Assembly: GCF_000179595.2 (NCBI RefSeq)
Contig: NZ_JH556659.1
Span: 1,231,392 to 1,295,391 of the forward strand
Direction of reading: 5' to 3'
DNA length: 64,000 nucleotides
Source: Acetivibrio cellulolyticus CD2
GTDB lineage: Bacteria; Bacillota; Clostridia; Acetivibrionales; Acetivibrionaceae
Part shown: in pieces, positions 63,028-64,000 of the stretch
Position numbering within the stretch: position 1 is the first letter of the stretch
How the letters are laid out: each line of letters begins with the position of its first letter
Notes under the pieces: generated by a model
The model's input: the letters and a program-made list of their open reading frames with translations, nothing else
Told to the model about the DNA's origin: nothing
Databases searched by the model: none
Position numbers and translations under genes: made by a program

Positions 63028-64000
63028 ATGAATAAAATTAAAATATCAAACCATCAATTAGCAATTCTAGAGTCTATTATAGTAGTTGGTGCTACACCAC
63101 TTATAATTCCGTCCCTTGTTGCATCTGTAGCGGGAAAGGATTCCTTGATTTCTGTAATTATTGCAATTGCAGTAGGATTGCCGATTGTTTGGATTTATAC
63201 TTACTTAGCAGGATTATATCCGGAAAAAACTTTTGTAGAGATTATGCAACTATTGCTTGGCAAATGGTTTGGAGGTTTTATAGCACTTAATTTTGTCTTT
63301 ATAGCACTATTGTCAGCTGCTCATCTTATATGGTACATAGGCGATTTTTTTACAACTGTGTATATGACTGGAATATCTAGTTATTATATTAATATTTTAT
63401 TTATAGTTGTTATGGCAATTGCTCTTATATATGGTCTAGAAGTTATAGCCAGGGTTAGAGAGATACTATTTTTATTTACTTTTCCTCTCTTTATTGTAGT
63501 TATATTATTTATTATTCCAAAGTATAAAATTGATAACTTATTACCAGCTTTGGAAAATGGCATAGTTCCTGCAGTTAAAGGCATATTCCCAATACTGAAT
63601 AGTACTGTTTTTCCTAGCTTGTTTTTATTGATGATTTTTCCCGCTAACATCAAAAATATAAAGGCAGCAAAAAAATCAATTTTTAAAGGTTATCTGTTAG
63701 GAATGTTTGAATTACTTGGTATCATTATGATGTGTCTTTTAGTTATGGGAGGTGAACTTACTGCAAACTTGCGATATCCACTTTTTACCGTTACAAAGGA
63801 AATAGATGTTGGCACGATATTTTCACGGCTTGAAGCCTTAATCGTAATTGTCTGGTTGGCTGTTGGTTTTTATGCGGCACTTATTGGTTTTTATGCCGGG
63901 GCTTTTGGTTTATCACAGGTTTTAAAACTTAAGGATTATAAGAAAATTGTTCTGCCGCTATTATTAATAGTAGCTGTTTATTCAGGGTTTATATATAAGA
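63028..64000 (+). CDS. Spore germination permease, GerAB family, copy 2 (3' end outside window)
   Basis: Open from ATG 63028 to the window edge (about 324 codons) with no stop. Starts MNKIKISNHQLAILESIIVV and aligns with copy 1 along its whole visible length (for example LEALIVIVWLAVGF versus LEALVVFVWIVTNF; FRYPLFTVTKEI-type segment LRYPLFTVTKEID shared). AAAGGGTGAG precedes the ATG. ATG 63024 hits a stop at once. It is a diverged tandem paralogue, so two B subunits may share one A and C. Confidence 0.9.
   Translation, partial: MNKIKISNHQLAILESIIVVGATPLIIPSLVASVAGKDSLISVIIAIAVGLPIVWIYTYLAGLYPEKTFVEIMQLLLGKWFGGFIALNFVFIALLSAAHLIWYIGDFFTTVYMTGISSYYINILFIVVMAIALIYGLEVIARVREILFLFTFPLFIVVILFIIPKYKIDNLLPALENGIVPAVKGIFPILNSTVFPSLFLLMIFPANIKNIKAAKKSIFKGYLLGMFELLGIIMMCLLVMGGELTANLRYPLFTVTKEIDVGTIFSRLEALIVIVWLAVGFYAALIGFYAGAFGLSQVLKLKDYKKIVLPLLLIVAVYSGFIYK

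Overview
This window comes from a low-GC, endospore-forming, cellulosome-producing Firmicute. Evidence for sporulation is the complete spoIIIA operon and the GerA-type germination genes. Evidence for a cellulosome is three dockerin-bearing secreted proteins, CBM3 modules and a SigI/RsgI pair. The dockerin repeats (DxNxDGxxNSxDF type) and gene set fit the Acetivibrio / Clostridium cluster III group. The genus is an inference from gene content.

Layout. 1-8.1 kb (+): the end of a type IV pilus operon (PilO-like, minor pilin, PilX-like) that runs into a large secreted CBM3/LamG/PA14 protein. 8.3-12.1 kb (+): a TIM-barrel protein, aroQ, an M24 aminopeptidase, efp and a zinc-ribbon protein. 12.1-24.3 kb (+): a structured intergenic region, spoIIIAA-AH, asp23-amaP-DUF2273, nusB, xseA-xseB-ispA and a YuiD-like gene. 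23.6-27.7 kb (+): a complete OLE RNA gene followed by oapA, dxs and tlyA. 27.9-33.5 kb (+): small proteins, an exported PHP-domain protein, a PhnM-like amidohydrolase and a dockerin-serpin. 33.6-40.7 kb (-): pstSCAB-phoU-phoP-phoR with a four-repeat Pho box. 40.8-45.6 kb (-): a DUF362 protein, a secreted trypsin-like protease and two small proteins. 45.7-53.2 kb (+): a repeat-plus-dockerin protein, infC (AUU start behind an attenuator), a cold-shock gene, and a sigI-rsgI-coiled-coil gene cluster behind a terminator-containing leader. 53.3-54.8 kb (-): an L,D-transpeptidase. 55.5-57.1 kb (+): a dockerin-bearing GH5 mannanase-like enzyme. 57.3-64 kb (+): a duplicated GerA-type germination locus in which one gerAA copy is reduced to a scar; the window ends inside a second gerAB.

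How the parts fit. The window joins cell-envelope and spore functions with extracellular polysaccharide handling. The pilus/CBM3 operon may supply a cellulose-binding pilus accessory. SigI/RsgI systems in related clostridia sense polysaccharide and drive cellulosomal genes. The dockerin proteins (serpin, GH5, repeat protein) are probable cellulosome subunits. The OLE RNA locus keeps its known linkage to nusB, xse, ispA, dxs and tlyA. The observations most worth follow-up are the pilus-CBM3 operon, the OLE/oapA locus, the third gene behind sigI-rsgI that shares the RsgI C-terminal helical region, an unnamed ~110-residue domain found once in the serpin and three times in another dockerin protein, and a gerAA deletion scar that still carries a sigma-G-like promoter.
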